64,000 nt of DNA from Methyloversatilis thermotolerans (GCF_000372885.1 NZ_KB889967.1:3843960-3907959), one strand, 5' to 3'. Counted from the stretch's first letter, positions 55,039 to 63,889 are shown. Notes: a model not told the origin generated them from the letters alone. Numbers and translations are program-made.

Positions 55039-55631
55039 TTTCCGCGCTGCTGATCGGTCTCACCCGCGCGCTGGTCGGCGCTGCGCCGCGCTGGATGGGC
55101 AGCGTGCCGACGGCTGCACAGCGCATCTATTTCGCCAACCATTCCAGCCATATCGACACCCTGGCGCTGTGGTCGGCCTTGCCGCGCGCGCTGCGCCGAC
55201 GTACCCGGCCGGTGGCCGCGGCCGATTACTGGAATGCCGATCCGGTGCGCCGCTGCATCGCGGTGCGCGGGCTGAACGCCGTATTCATCGAGCGCCAGCG
55301 CAGCGAGGCGACGAAAGACCCTCTGGCGCCGCTGGCTGAAGCGCTGGACGCAGGCGATTCGCTCATCCTGTTCCCGGAAGGGACGCGCAACCTGCAAGCG
55401 CTGCCGGCGCCGTTCAAGGCCGGCTTGTTTCACCTGGCCGAGCGCTTTCCCGATGTCGAACTGGTGCCGGTCTATCTCGAGAACCTGCACCGCTGCATGC
55501 CCAAGGGCAGCGTGTTTCCGGTGCCGCTCATCTGTACCGTGCGCTTCGGTGCGCCGCTTGCCCGCATCGCCGGTGAAACCCGGGCCGATTTCCTTGAGCG
55601 CGCACGGCGCGCAGTGACGGAGCTCGCATGA
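55032..55631 (+). CDS. 1-acyl-glycerol-3-phosphate acyltransferase-like (PlsC family)
   Basis: A 199-residue PlsC-family acyltransferase with the H-x4-D catalytic motif NHSSHID (about 36-42), the substrate motif FIERQ, and FPEGTRN (about 116-122). A membrane helix starts the protein. It would acylate lysophosphatidate-like acceptors to phosphatidate, which CdsA (next gene) then activates. The ATG at 55032 has GGAG 5 nt upstream; starts further upstream in the same frame lie inside the previous gene. It overlaps cdsA by 4 nt. Confidence 0.9.
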   Translation: MLISALLIGLTRALVGAAPRWMGSVPTAAQRIYFANHSSHIDTLALWSALPRALRRRTRPVAAADYWNADPVRRCIAVRGLNAVFIERQRSEATKDPLAPLAEALDAGDSLILFPEGTRNLQALPAPFKAGLFHLAERFPDVELVPVYLENLHRCMPKGSVFPVPLICTVRFGAPLARIAGETRADFLERARRAVTELA

Positions 55632-56569
55632 GTGCGCAGGACACCTTCAACGGGCTCATGGGCGGCATCGTTGCCGTGCTGCTGCTGTCCTCGCTGGTGG
55701 GCTGGACGCTGGCGCGTCGCGCCGGCAGCGAGTCCGCCCGCGCCGTGGTGGACAACCTGAATGCACGCATCAAGGCGTGGTGGGTCATGGTGGGCGTTTT
55801 CGCGGTGGCCTTCGTGCTCGGCCGCACGGCCACCCTGCTCATGTTCGCGCTCATATCCTGGTGCGCGCTGCGCGAGTTCATGACGCTCACGCCCACCCGG
55901 CCGGGCGACCATCGCGCGCTGTCGGTGTCCTTCTTCATCGTGCTGCCGCTGCAGTACGCCCTGATCGCGGACCAGTGGTATGCGCTGTTCTCGATACTGA
56001 TCCCGGTCTATGGTTTTCTGCTGCTGCCTTCTCTGTCGGTGCTGGCGCAGGACACGGAACACTTTCTCGAACGCGCGGCGAAGATTCAGTGGGGCGTCAT
56101 GCTGACGATCTACTGCATCAGCCATGTGCCGGCGCTGCTCTTGCTCGACATACCGGGCTACGAGGGACGCAATGCGCTGCTGCTGTTCTACCTGCTGCTG
56201 GTGGTGCAGTTGTCCGATGTGCTGCAGTACGTGTTCGGCAAGCTGTTCGGCCGGCGCAAGGTGGCGCCGGCAGTCAGTCCGTCGAAGACGGTGGAGGGGC
56301 TGATCGGCGGTGCGCTGTCGGCCACGGCCATCGGTGCCGCCATGTGGTGGATCACGCCGTTTACGCCCGCGCAGGCGGCCGCCATGTCCGCAGTCATCGT
56401 CGCGATGGGCTTTCTCGGCGGACTGGTGCTGTCGGCGGTGAAGCGCAGCCTGGGTGCCAAGGACTGGGGCAGCATGATCCACGGCCACGGCGGCATGATG
56501 GACCGCATGGATTCGGTCAGTTTCGCGGCACCGGTGTTCTTCCATGTCACGCGCTATTTTTTCACCTGA
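55628..56569 (+). CDS. cdsA: Phosphatidate cytidylyltransferase
   Basis: A 313-residue multi-helix membrane enzyme that makes CDP-diacylglycerol from phosphatidate and CTP. The family signature is complete near the C-terminus: SAVKRSLGAKDWGSMIHGHGG then MMDRMDS (about 275-300), with SPSKTVEGLIGG before it. It closes the phosphatidyltransferase-acyltransferase-CdsA operon. With these partners encoded side by side, the operon covers three consecutive steps from lysophosphatidate to a finished phospholipid. It may be a second, specialised copy, since a housekeeping cdsA normally lies with dxr/rseP. Confidence 0.94.
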   Translation: MSAQDTFNGLMGGIVAVLLLSSLVGWTLARRAGSESARAVVDNLNARIKAWWVMVGVFAVAFVLGRTATLLMFALISWCALREFMTLTPTRPGDHRALSVSFFIVLPLQYALIADQWYALFSILIPVYGFLLLPSLSVLAQDTEHFLERAAKIQWGVMLTIYCISHVPALLLLDIPGYEGRNALLLFYLLLVVQLSDVLQYVFGKLFGRRKVAPAVSPSKTVEGLIGGALSATAIGAAMWWITPFTPAQAAAMSAVIVAMGFLGGLVLSAVKRSLGAKDWGSMIHGHGGMMDRMDSVSFAAPVFFHVTRYFFT

Positions 56570-56705
56570 GTCTTCACCTGAACGGCTTTCCGCTTCTTCC
56601 CGGGTGAGGCCGGGCGGGTCTGTCCGTCGCTGACACGGTGGCGTAGCGATCCGCTGCCACACTGCGAGCCTCTTCCTCCTCCACAGCGATGCGCTGTGAG
56701 TTGAT

Positions 56706-56737
56706 GGCGGCGGCCTGCGGGTCGCCGCCGTTCTTTT
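56706..56737 (+). terminator. Intrinsic terminator after the phospholipid operon
   Basis: GGCGGCGGCC (56706-56715), loop TGCG, GGTCGCCGCC (56720-56729), one G-T wobble in ten pairs, followed by GTTCTTTTG. A second perfect hairpin CACAGCG-ATG-CGCTGTG (56682-56698) lies just before. It also abuts the convergent sigma-factor gene's stop at 56755. Confidence 0.7.
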
Positions 56738-56754
56738 GCCCGGTCCATGCGACG

Positions 56755-58026
56755 TCAGGTCTTGCTGCCCTCGGCGCGTGTCCTGTCCTCCATCAGTGCG
56801 CGTTCGCGCGCGTTCCGTGTCAGTGCAGCGGCGTCGCGGAAGGCAGCGCTCGCTTCCGCATGGCGGCCCAGCCGTGCCAGCAGTTCGCCGCGTACCGCCG
56901 GCAGCAGCGCATAGTGCTTCAGCGCCGGTTCGTCGCGCAGTGCGTCGGCAATGTCCAGACCTGCCTGCGGGCCGAAGGCCATGCCGACGGCGACCGCGCG
57001 GTTCAGTTCCACCACCGGTGAGGGCGCCACCTGGGACAGCGCGTCATACAGTGCGGCGATGCGCGCCCAGTCAGTATCCTCGGCGCGTGCCGCGCGCGCG
57101 TGGCAGGCGGCGATCGCCGCCTGCAGTGCATAGGGACCGAAGCCGCCGAGCGCCGCGGCGCGTTCCAGCGCCGCCAGGCCTCGCCGTATCAGCAAGCGGT
57201 CCCAGCGGCTGCGGTTCTGCTCCAGCAGCAGTACCGGATTGCCGTGCGCATCGGTGCGCGCATGCAGGCGCGAGGCCTGGATTTCCATCAGCGCCACGAG
57301 ACCGTGCACTTCGGCTGCCGCGGGCGCCAGTTCGGCCAGCACGCGTCCCAGCCGCAGCGCTTCTTCGCACAGGGCCGGACGCATCCAGTCCTCGCCGGCG
57401 GTGGCCGCATAGCCCTCGTTGAAAATGAGGTAGATCACCTTGAGCACCGCGTCGAGCCGGCGACCCAGTTCCGCCGCATCCGGCAGGTCGAAGGGCACGC
57501 GCGCCTCGGTCAGCGTGCGCTTGGCGCGCACGATGCGCTGCGCCAGCGTGGCCTCCGGCACGAGGAAAGCGCGCGCGATGTCCGGCGTGGACAGGCCGGC
57601 CACCAGCTTGAGCGTGAGTGCGACCTGGGCGTCCACCGACAGCACCGGGTGGCAGGTGATGAATATCAGGCGCAGCACATCGTCGCCGAGCGGATTGTCG
57701 AAGCCGGCGTCCGGTGGCGGCGGCGCGCCGTCCTGCATCTGCGTCTCGATTTCCCAGGTCAGCGCATCCGCCTTGGCGGCCTGCATGCCGCGATGACGCA
57801 GCAGGTCCAGAGCCCGGTTGCGCGCGGTGGTGGTGAGCCAGGCGCCCGGGTTGTCCGGCACGCCCTTCACTGGCCACTGTTCGAGCGCGACGACCAGGGC
57901 GTCCTGGGCCAGTTCCTCGGCAATGCCGACATCGCGCACCAGCCGCGTCAGTGCACCGATGATGCGCGCCGATTCGATGCGCCAGACTGCGTCCAGCGTA
58001 CGATGCAGGTCGCCGCCGGCCGCCAT
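56755..58026 (-). CDS. ECF42-type RNA polymerase sigma factor
   Basis: A 423-residue extracytoplasmic-function sigma factor with a long C-terminal extension. Region 2 includes RLVRDVGIAEELAQDALVVALEQWP; region 4 includes LVAGLSTPDIARAFLVPEATLAQRIVRAKRTL, in parts. The TPR-like/DUF6596 extension (about 185-420) with FNEGYAATAG, LCEEALRLGR and ELNRAVAVGMAFGP is typical of group ECF42, which lies next to DGPF/YciI proteins, as here. In this group the extension replaces an anti-sigma factor in activity control. It is 2 nt after a YciI gene and likely drives the two TGTCGA promoters upstream. Confidence 0.9.
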   Translation of the reverse strand: MAAGGDLHRTLDAVWRIESARIIGALTRLVRDVGIAEELAQDALVVALEQWPVKGVPDNPGAWLTTTARNRALDLLRHRGMQAAKADALTWEIETQMQDGAPPPPDAGFDNPLGDDVLRLIFITCHPVLSVDAQVALTLKLVAGLSTPDIARAFLVPEATLAQRIVRAKRTLTEARVPFDLPDAAELGRRLDAVLKVIYLIFNEGYAATAGEDWMRPALCEEALRLGRVLAELAPAAAEVHGLVALMEIQASRLHARTDAHGNPVLLLEQNRSRWDRLLIRRGLAALERAAALGGFGPYALQAAIAACHARAARAEDTDWARIAALYDALSQVAPSPVVELNRAVAVGMAFGPQAGLDIADALRDEPALKHYALLPAVRGELLARLGRHAEASAAFRDAAALTRNARERALMEDRTRAEGSKT

Positions 58027-58028
58027 GC

Positions 58029-58442
58029 TCAGCGCGTCCCGGCGTCGAGCGCGCGGAAGCGGTCCATCGACCCTGAAGGTTCGAAGTCGTCCAGTTCGAA
58101 CACCTGCCTCACCTCGATTTCGGTGTCATTGCCTGCGCCCGCGGGATTGGGGAAGCGCCGGCTCCATTCCAGCGCCTCCTCCCGCGACGCCACCTGGATC
58201 AGCGTGTAGCCGGCGATCATTTCACGGGTTTCCGCGAACGGACCGTCGATCACGCTGCGCTGCGTCCCGCGGTAAAGGATGCGCCAGCCGCGGCTGCTCG
58301 GTTGCAGTCCGTTGGCATCGAGCAGGGCGCCGGCGCGGGCCAGCTCTTCGTGATAGCCAGCCATCGCGGCCAGCAGCGCTTCCTCCGGCATGGCCCCCGC
58401 TTCGCTGTCGGTGGTGGCTTTGACGATGATCATGTATCGCAT
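58029..58442 (-). CDS. YciI/DGPF domain protein
   Basis: A 137-residue YciI-like protein with the name-giving motif VIDGPFAETREMIAGY (about 64-79) and N-terminal RYMIIVKATTDSEAG. The ferredoxin-like dimer fold is known, but the biochemical role is not. It is typical of ECF42 loci, where several DGPF proteins make up the regulon. GGAG lies 7 nt before the ATG at 58442, and a TGTCGA-N17-CGTC promoter lies 44 nt upstream. The sigma-factor gene follows after 2 nt. Confidence 0.9.
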   Translation of the reverse strand: MRYMIIVKATTDSEAGAMPEEALLAAMAGYHEELARAGALLDANGLQPSSRGWRILYRGTQRSVIDGPFAETREMIAGYTLIQVASREEALEWSRRFPNPAGAGNDTEIEVRQVFELDDFEPSGSMDRFRALDAGTR

Positions 58443-58485
58443 CTTCTGTCTCCCGGTGTGGCGCGGGTTGCGCCGTTCCGTGCAC

Positions 58486-58512
58486 GACGCGCGGCCGGGT
58501 GCCGGATCGACA
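58486..58512 (-). promoter_or_regulatory. Candidate ECF42 promoter of YciI-sigma unit
   Basis: On the minus strand: TGTCGA at 58512-58507, 17 nt spacer, CGTC at 58489-58486. It is the same hexamer, spacing and -10 as the site at 59442-59468, and it lies 44 nt before a DGPF gene start. TGTCGA is the -35 type reported for ECF42 promoters. Confidence 0.62.
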
Positions 58513-58551
58513 GTGCCGGCATGCCGGCGCTTGCCGTCACCCGGAGCGCGG

Positions 58552-58902
58552 CTAGCCCTCGAAGCAGGGAGCGAAGTGGCGCACTTCCACCGTGGCCCAG
58601 GAAACCGCCGGACAGCGTGCCGCGATCGCCAGCGCCTGTTGCCTGTCCTCGGTGTCGAGGATGAAATAGCCGCCGACCAGTTCCTTGGCTTCGGCGAACG
58701 GACCATCGACGATTTCGGTCCGCCCGTTGCGTTCGCTGAGCCGGGTGGCTACCGTGCTCAGGGATTGCGAACCCATGAGCAGTCCCTGCGCGGCCAGGCC
58801 TTCGCCGAAGGCCATCATCTGTGCATACAGATCGCGGCCTTCGGCTTCACTGCGGGTGGCACGCTGGCCGACCGGTTCGATGATGAGCAGCATGTGAGGC
58901 AT
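58552..58902 (-). CDS. YciI/DGPF domain protein
   Basis: A 116-residue YciI-family protein with IVDGPFAEAKELVGGYFIL (about 65-83, the DGPF motif) and N-terminal PHMLLIIEPVGQRA. It is a second, diverged DGPF protein of this ECF42 locus. It begins directly after the VOC gene stop and ends 109 nt before the second DGPF gene; the gap holds an internal TGTCGA promoter. Its function in the stress response is not known. Confidence 0.9.
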   Translation of the reverse strand: MPHMLLIIEPVGQRATRSEAEGRDLYAQMMAFGEGLAAQGLLMGSQSLSTVATRLSERNGRTEIVDGPFAEAKELVGGYFILDTEDRQQALAIAARCPAVSWATVEVRHFAPCFEG

Positions 58903-59391
58903 TCAGTTCTCCTTGCTGTTGCAGTCGGGTCGGAGAGTGGCCGCGCGGGCGAGCAGTTCTTCCGGCGGCACCTCGCGCACGCGCGTGGCGATCGCCCACT
59001 CATGGCCGTTCGGATCGCGCACCCGGGCATAGCGGTCGCCCCAGAACATGTCCTCCGGCGCCATCAGGGGAGCGGCACCGGCGGTCACTGCACGCGCGTA
59101 CCAGGCGTCGACGTCCTCGACCTGCAGGTGCAGCACGACCGGGCTGCCGCCCAGGGTGTTCGGGTCGCACACGCACCACTCGGGCTGTGCGTCGACCAGC
59201 ATCACGACCGAATCGCCGATGCGCACCTGGGCATGCAGGATTCTGCCTTCGGCGCCGGGCAGGCGCATCAGTTCGATCGCACCGAATGCGCGCCGGTAGA
59301 AGTCGATTGCCGCCGAGGCTTCGCTGCAGACGATGTGGGGCGTCACGGTGTGCAGGGCGTCGGGCCGGGGCGGGAAGTGGGTATCGTTCAT
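58903..59391 (-). CDS. VOC (glyoxalase-like) family protein
   Basis: A 162-residue vicinal-oxygen-chelate protein of the PhnB-like type: HTVTPHIVCSEASAAIDFYRRAFGA at the start, GRILHAQVRIGDSVVMLVD (first metal-side strand), VVLHLQVEDVDAWYARAVTAG, and DRYARVRDPNGHEWAI. Members use a metal to isomerise or cleave, or only bind; the reaction here is unknown. GGAG lies 7 nt before the ATG. It heads the VOC-YciI-YciI-sigma operon, with a TGTCGA promoter about 50 nt upstream, so it is probably the first gene of the ECF42 response. Confidence 0.9.
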   Translation of the reverse strand: MNDTHFPPRPDALHTVTPHIVCSEASAAIDFYRRAFGAIELMRLPGAEGRILHAQVRIGDSVVMLVDAQPEWCVCDPNTLGGSPVVLHLQVEDVDAWYARAVTAGAAPLMAPEDMFWGDRYARVRDPNGHEWAIATRVREVPPEELLARAATLRPDCNSKEN

Positions 59392-59441
59392 CGGGATTCT
59401 CCGGTAACGGGTTCGCGCCGCGGACGCGGCATGTCCGGTAC

Positions 59442-59468
59442 GACGGATGACGGCGCACGGTTTCGACA
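59442..59468 (-). promoter_or_regulatory. Candidate ECF42 promoter of the VOC-YciI-sigma operon
   Basis: On the minus strand: TGTCGA (59468-59463), 17 nt, CGTC (59445-59442), 50 nt before the VOC gene start. The same pattern with the same spacing occurs at 58486-58512 in this operon. Autoregulation by the sigma factor at the operon's end is the simplest reading. Confidence 0.65.
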
Positions 59469-59491
59469 TCCCGGTGCGCCGCGCACGACCT

Positions 59492-62128
59492 TCATGCGCC
59501 GACGGCCTGGCCTATCAGGGTCTCGAAATCCTCCGGCGGCAGCGCCCGGCCGAACAGCCAGCCCTGGAAGCAGGTGCAGCCGTAGCCGACCAGAGCGCTG
59601 CGCTGCGCTTCGCTTTCCACACCTTCCGCGATCACCTTCAGTTGCAGCGCCGAAGCCAGCGCGACCACCGCGCGCACGATGGCGGCGCTGCGCTCGCCAC
59701 CATCCAGCGACTGCACGAAGCTGCGGTCTATCTTGAGTTCGTTGATCGGCAGCTTCTGCAGATAGCCCAGCGAGGAGTACCCCGTGCCGAAGTCGTCGAT
59801 GGAGAAGCGCAGGCCGTGTCCACGCAGCCGCTGCATGACCGCGATCGCGCCGTCGACGTCGCCCAGCAGGATGGACTCGGTCAGTTCCAGCACGATACGG
59901 TGCGCCGGTGCGCCGCTGTGCTGCAGGGCGCCCAGCACCTGATCGGCGAAATCGTCCTGATAGAGCTGGGCGGCACTGATGTTGATGGACATCGACAGGT
60001 GGGCCATGTGCGGTTCGCGCGACCAGCGCGCGAGCTGCTGCAGTGCCTCCTCCATCACCAGACGGCCCAGGGCCGGCATCAGGCCGGCGCGTTCGGCCAC
60101 CGGGATGAACTGGCCGGGCGGGATCTGTCCGCGTTCGGGGTGTTCCCAGCGCACCAGTGCCTCGGCCGACGCGATGCCGCGCCCGTTCTCGATCTGCGGC
60201 TGGTAATACACGACGAACTGCTTTCCGGCGAGGCCGGCCCTGATTTCGTCCTCCAGGCGCAACCGGGCTGTCACCGTTTCCTGCATCACCGGATCGAAGA
60301 ACAGCAGTGTGTTCTTGCCAGCCTGCTTTGATTCGTACATCGACAGATCGGCACGACGCAGCATTTCGTCGATCGACAGACCATTGCCGCTGAACATCGC
60401 GATGCCGATGCTGGCGCCGATCTGTCGGGTCTGTCCGTCCAGAACATAGGGCCGGTTCAGTGCCGTCAGCATGGCCGAGGCGATGCGCTCGGCGTGCTGG
60501 GCGGCGTCCCCTGCGTTGTCCGGAAGTTCGGTCAGCAGCACCACGAACTCGTCGCCACCGAAGCGCGCAACCGTATCGCTTTCGCGCACCAGGTCGCGCA
60601 GCCGGCCGGCCGCCTTCTGCAGCAGCAGGTCGCCGTTGTGATGGCCGAGCAGATCGTTCACGTTCTTGAAATCGTCGAGATCGATGAACATCAGCGCGCC
60701 GTGCTGGTTGTTGCGTGCGCTGTGTGCCATGGCCTGGCCCAGGCGGTCGGACAGCAGGCGGCGGTTGGGCAGGCCGGTGAGCGGATCGAAGAAGGCGAGG
60801 CGGCGGATTTCATCCTCGGCCGCCTTGCTGAAGGTGATGTCGGTGAAGGCGGCGACGAAGTGCGTGATCAGTCCCTGCGCATTGCGCACCGCGCTGATGG
60901 ACAGGCGTTCCGGGAACACCTCGCCGTTGCGCCGGCGGTTCCATATTTCGCCTTCCCAGGCGCCCTGCGTGTGGAGTGCCGCCCACATCGCCCGATAGAA
61001 AGCGTGGTCATGGCGTCCGGATGACAGCAGCCGGGTGCTCTGGCCTATGGCCTCTTCGGGCGGAAAGCCGGTGATGCCGGTGAATGCCTTGTTCACACGC
61101 AGGATGACGCTGTGTGCGTCGGTGATCATCATGCCCTGCTGCGATTCGAAGGCGATGGCGGCGATGCGTCTTTCCTCCTCCAGTTCGACCCGGTTGGTGA
61201 TGTCGCGCAACAGGACCACTGCCGCCCGCCTGCCTTCGAACGGCGCTTCGAGCGCGCGTGCGCGCGCCTCGAATACACGCGGTCCGTGGGGCGTGTCGCG
61301 CACATACTCGAGCACCTGGGTGCTCGGGCTGTCCAGCGTGCGACGGATGAAATCCATGAAGGCACGGGCGATGTCCGGCGGCAGTACGTCGGGTACGTGT
61401 CGTCCTTCCAGCACTTTCGGCCCGCTGTCCGCCAGTGCGCTGTCGGCAGGCGCGTGTACCTTGCGATAGCAGCCGTCTTCGTCGACAACCATCAGCACGT
61501 CGGGAATGGCATCGGTGATGGCGCCCAGTCGCGCTTCACTGGCACGCAGCGCGTCCTCCACGCGTCGGCGGCGGTCGAAATCGAGCAGCAACATGCCGAG
61601 CAAGACGGTTGCCGGTACCAGGGTCAGCAGATAGATCCAGAACAGTTCGTCCTGTATGCGCTGCGCGTAGGGCGCCGGAAAGAGCTGGAACAGCAGCAGC
61701 GCCAGCACATGTACCACGACACCCAGGACGAGGAAGGCGGCGAAGCCGGCGCGCACCCTGCCGCTGCGCATCAGATGGCGCAGGGACAGTCCGGCCAGTG
61801 TCGACATCGCGATGACCGACACGCCGATCCACGCTCCGGGGCCGCCGATGGACAGCCGGTAGGCCATGTTCATGGCCGCGGCGATGAGTGCCGGCAGCGG
61901 TCCGCCGAAAACGCCCGCCATGGACAGCACCACCGAACGTCCGTCGAAAATGACACCGGGCGCCAGTGTGATCGGCATCATCATGCAGAGGATGCCGAGC
62001 AGGCCGAAGATGAGGCCGGACGATACGGCGCGGATCCGCGGCCGGCTGTGCCACAGACGCGAATTGAAGCCCTGAAGCATCCCCAGCGCCAGAATCAGCG
62101 CGGTGGCCTTGATGAGGTCCAGTGCCAT
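59492..62128 (-). CDS. Membrane GGDEF-EAL c-di-GMP protein with PAS domains
   Basis: An 878-residue c-di-GMP enzyme. Residues 1-185 form a six-helix membrane module like the LytS-type 5TM receptor (PGVIFDGRSVVLSMAGVFGGP, then AAMNMAYRLSIGGPGAW). Then come a PAS (about 195-320), a second PAS (about 330-445), GGDEF (intact, FGGDEF about 522-528) and EAL (intact, SAEALVRWEHP about 655). All phosphodiesterase residues are visible (INISA, LELTES, DDFGTGYSS, KIDRSF, AEGVES). It may be bifunctional. It is the third c-di-GMP enzyme in 46 kb. Confidence 0.94.
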   Translation of the reverse strand: MALDLIKATALILALGMLQGFNSRLWHSRPRIRAVSSGLIFGLLGILCMMMPITLAPGVIFDGRSVVLSMAGVFGGPLPALIAAAMNMAYRLSIGGPGAWIGVSVIAMSTLAGLSLRHLMRSGRVRAGFAAFLVLGVVVHVLALLLFQLFPAPYAQRIQDELFWIYLLTLVPATVLLGMLLLDFDRRRRVEDALRASEARLGAITDAIPDVLMVVDEDGCYRKVHAPADSALADSGPKVLEGRHVPDVLPPDIARAFMDFIRRTLDSPSTQVLEYVRDTPHGPRVFEARARALEAPFEGRRAAVVLLRDITNRVELEEERRIAAIAFESQQGMMITDAHSVILRVNKAFTGITGFPPEEAIGQSTRLLSSGRHDHAFYRAMWAALHTQGAWEGEIWNRRRNGEVFPERLSISAVRNAQGLITHFVAAFTDITFSKAAEDEIRRLAFFDPLTGLPNRRLLSDRLGQAMAHSARNNQHGALMFIDLDDFKNVNDLLGHHNGDLLLQKAAGRLRDLVRESDTVARFGGDEFVVLLTELPDNAGDAAQHAERIASAMLTALNRPYVLDGQTRQIGASIGIAMFSGNGLSIDEMLRRADLSMYESKQAGKNTLLFFDPVMQETVTARLRLEDEIRAGLAGKQFVVYYQPQIENGRGIASAEALVRWEHPERGQIPPGQFIPVAERAGLMPALGRLVMEEALQQLARWSREPHMAHLSMSINISAAQLYQDDFADQVLGALQHSGAPAHRIVLELTESILLGDVDGAIAVMQRLRGHGLRFSIDDFGTGYSSLGYLQKLPINELKIDRSFVQSLDGGERSAAIVRAVVALASALQLKVIAEGVESEAQRSALVGYGCTCFQGWLFGRALPPEDFETLIGQAVGA

Positions 62129-62320
62129 CCTTTGATCAAGCCCTTGCGTACAGGAGGAAATACTGCGGCGCCATGCCGGTTATCGGCAGGCCAGGGGGCA
62201 AGGTTAATGCAAGGCGTGTTCCTGCGGTATCGCTGAAACATCCGTGCGCTTGCGCCGGTGGCGACGAGCGCTTACGCTCGCCGGCCGTTCGTCCGGTCGC
62301 CCGCGCGACCTCGCCCCGTC

Positions 62321-63577
62321 ATGACCTCTTCCGCCCTCGGCCTCGACTTCGGCACCTCGAATTCGACTGCCGCCATCCACGACGATGACGCCCTGCGCCT
62401 GCTTCCGCTGGAAGATGGCAAGGCGACGCTGCCGTCAGCCGTGTTCTTCAATCTCGACGAGGACAGCACCGCGGTCGGCCGCGCCGCACTCGCCGAGTAT
62501 CTAGAGGGCTACGAGGGACGCCTGATGCGGGCAATGAAGAGCCTGCTCGGCAGCAGTCTGATGGATGCGGGCACGGATATCGGCGGGCGCCATCTGGCTT
62601 TTCGCGACCTGATAGGCGGCTTCATCCGCGAACTGAAGGCGAGGGCGGAAAGCGCGGCGCAGCGGCGTTTCGACCAGGTGGTTGTCGGACGGCCGGTCCG
62701 CTTCGTCGATGACGATGGCGAGGCGGATGCGCTGGCCGAAAGCACGCTCGCCGACATCGTGCGCAGGGCCGGGTTCGGGGAGGTGAGCTTCCAGTTCGAA
62801 CCGATCGCCGCCGCCCACGCCTTCGAACAGCAGGTGGACCGCGAATCGCTGGTACTGGTGATCGACATCGGGGGCGGCACCTCCGATTTTTCGCTGGTGC
62901 GTCTGTCTCCCGAGCGGCGCGACCATGCCGATCGCAGCGCCGACCTGCTGGGCAATACCGGCGTGCATATCGGCGGCACCGATTTCGACAAGCGCCTGTC
63001 CCTGTCCGCCGTCATGCCGGAACTGGGCATGGGTGGCGTGCTGACGAGTGGCGCCGTGCTGCCCAACAGTACCTACTTCAACCTGGCCACCTGGCACACC
63101 ATCCATCTCGCCTATCGTCGGGATGTGTTGCCCGGTCTGCAGGACATGGCGCGTGACGTGGTCGACGGGCGGCGCTTCGGCCGCCTGTTGCGCGTGCTGC
63201 GCGAGCGCAGCGGGCATCACCTGGCCATGCGTGCGGAGGCGGCGAAGATCGCGCTGTCGGATGCCGGACTCGTGCCGCTGGACATGGATGTCGCCGAGGA
63301 GGGACTCGTCGTGCAGATTCCGCGCGCGCAGTTCGAAGTCGCCATCGATGGCGAAGTCGCCCGCGTGTGCGATGCGGCGCGTCAGTGCGTGCAGCAGGCC
63401 GGTATCCGGGGCGATGAGGTGGATACCCTGTTCTTCACTGGCGGCTCCAGCGGCGTGCCCGCACTGCGTCGAGCGCTGTCCGCCTGCTTTCCGCGGGCGC
63501 GCGCGGTCGAGGGCGATCTGTATGGCTCGGTCGGCTGCGGCCTCGCGGTGGTGGCGCGCCAGCGCTACGGCGGCTGA
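62321..63577 (+). CDS. Hsp70 family protein, YegD-like
   Basis: A 418-residue actin-fold ATPase like E. coli YegD: phosphate-1 GLDFGTSNSTAA (about 7-18), VGRPVRFVDDD, phosphate-2 VLVIDIGGGTSDFSLV (about 185-200), IGGTDFDKRLS, and the adenosine motif FFTGGSSGVPAL (about 373-384). It lacks a substrate-binding domain, so it is not a full DnaK-type chaperone. The role of YegD proteins is poorly known. The ATG at 62321 gives MTSSALGLDFG; an earlier start adds an Arg-rich, non-conserved leader. Confidence 0.9.
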   Translation: MTSSALGLDFGTSNSTAAIHDDDALRLLPLEDGKATLPSAVFFNLDEDSTAVGRAALAEYLEGYEGRLMRAMKSLLGSSLMDAGTDIGGRHLAFRDLIGGFIRELKARAESAAQRRFDQVVVGRPVRFVDDDGEADALAESTLADIVRRAGFGEVSFQFEPIAAAHAFEQQVDRESLVLVIDIGGGTSDFSLVRLSPERRDHADRSADLLGNTGVHIGGTDFDKRLSLSAVMPELGMGGVLTSGAVLPNSTYFNLATWHTIHLAYRRDVLPGLQDMARDVVDGRRFGRLLRVLRERSGHHLAMRAEAAKIALSDAGLVPLDMDVAEEGLVVQIPRAQFEVAIDGEVARVCDAARQCVQQAGIRGDEVDTLFFTGGSSGVPALRRALSACFPRARAVEGDLYGSVGCGLAVVARQRYGG

Positions 63578-63675
63578 CATTCATCGCGCGATCGTGGCGT
63601 AGCGCACGCCTGTCGCAGCGGCCGGCGGCCGCGATGGGGCGGATGCGGACCGCAGGCTTTGTTTGAAGCCGCATC

Positions 63676-63689
63676 GCGGGCAAGCCCGC
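63676..63689. repeat. REP palindrome at the IS110 boundary
   Basis: GCGGGC-AA-GCCCGC, within GCATCGCGGGCAAGCCCGCT, is a typical REP core (compare the many bacterial TCGCGGGCAAGCCCGCT repeats). After CCCGCT the usual CCTAC continuation is lost, as if interrupted by an insertion at 63690/63691. A separate perfect hairpin GCGGCC-GGC-GGCCGC (63618-63632) lies upstream, 40 nt after the YegD stop. Confidence 0.65.
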
Positions 63690-63721
63690 TTGTATGTTCT
63701 GCCGTGGCAAGCGTAGGAATA

Positions 63722-63889
63722 GCTTGTCGGGCGGAGGGACCCAGTCCGGATCTGACGGCAAGCACGTACAGACAGTGGGAGAGATGTCCCGCCCTCACCC
63801 AAGCACCGATCAGGAATCCATCGGACCGTGACCGCGGTACCGTCCATCCCCCTGCAAGCCAGTGCTGTGGTGAATCCCGACAAGCCTTT
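63722..63889 (+). ncRNA. Candidate IS110 bridge RNA
   Basis: GCTTGTCGGG (63722-63731) pairs perfectly with CCCGACAAGC (63876-63885), closing a 164-nt region that ends in CTTTTG. Inside lie GGGCGG (63729-63734) with its complement CCGCCC (63789-63794), and a near-palindrome centred on ACCGCGGT (63823-63845). Size, position (left end, upstream of the transposase) and closed multi-loop form fit the bridge RNA of IS110 elements, which guides target and donor choice. Confidence 0.6.
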
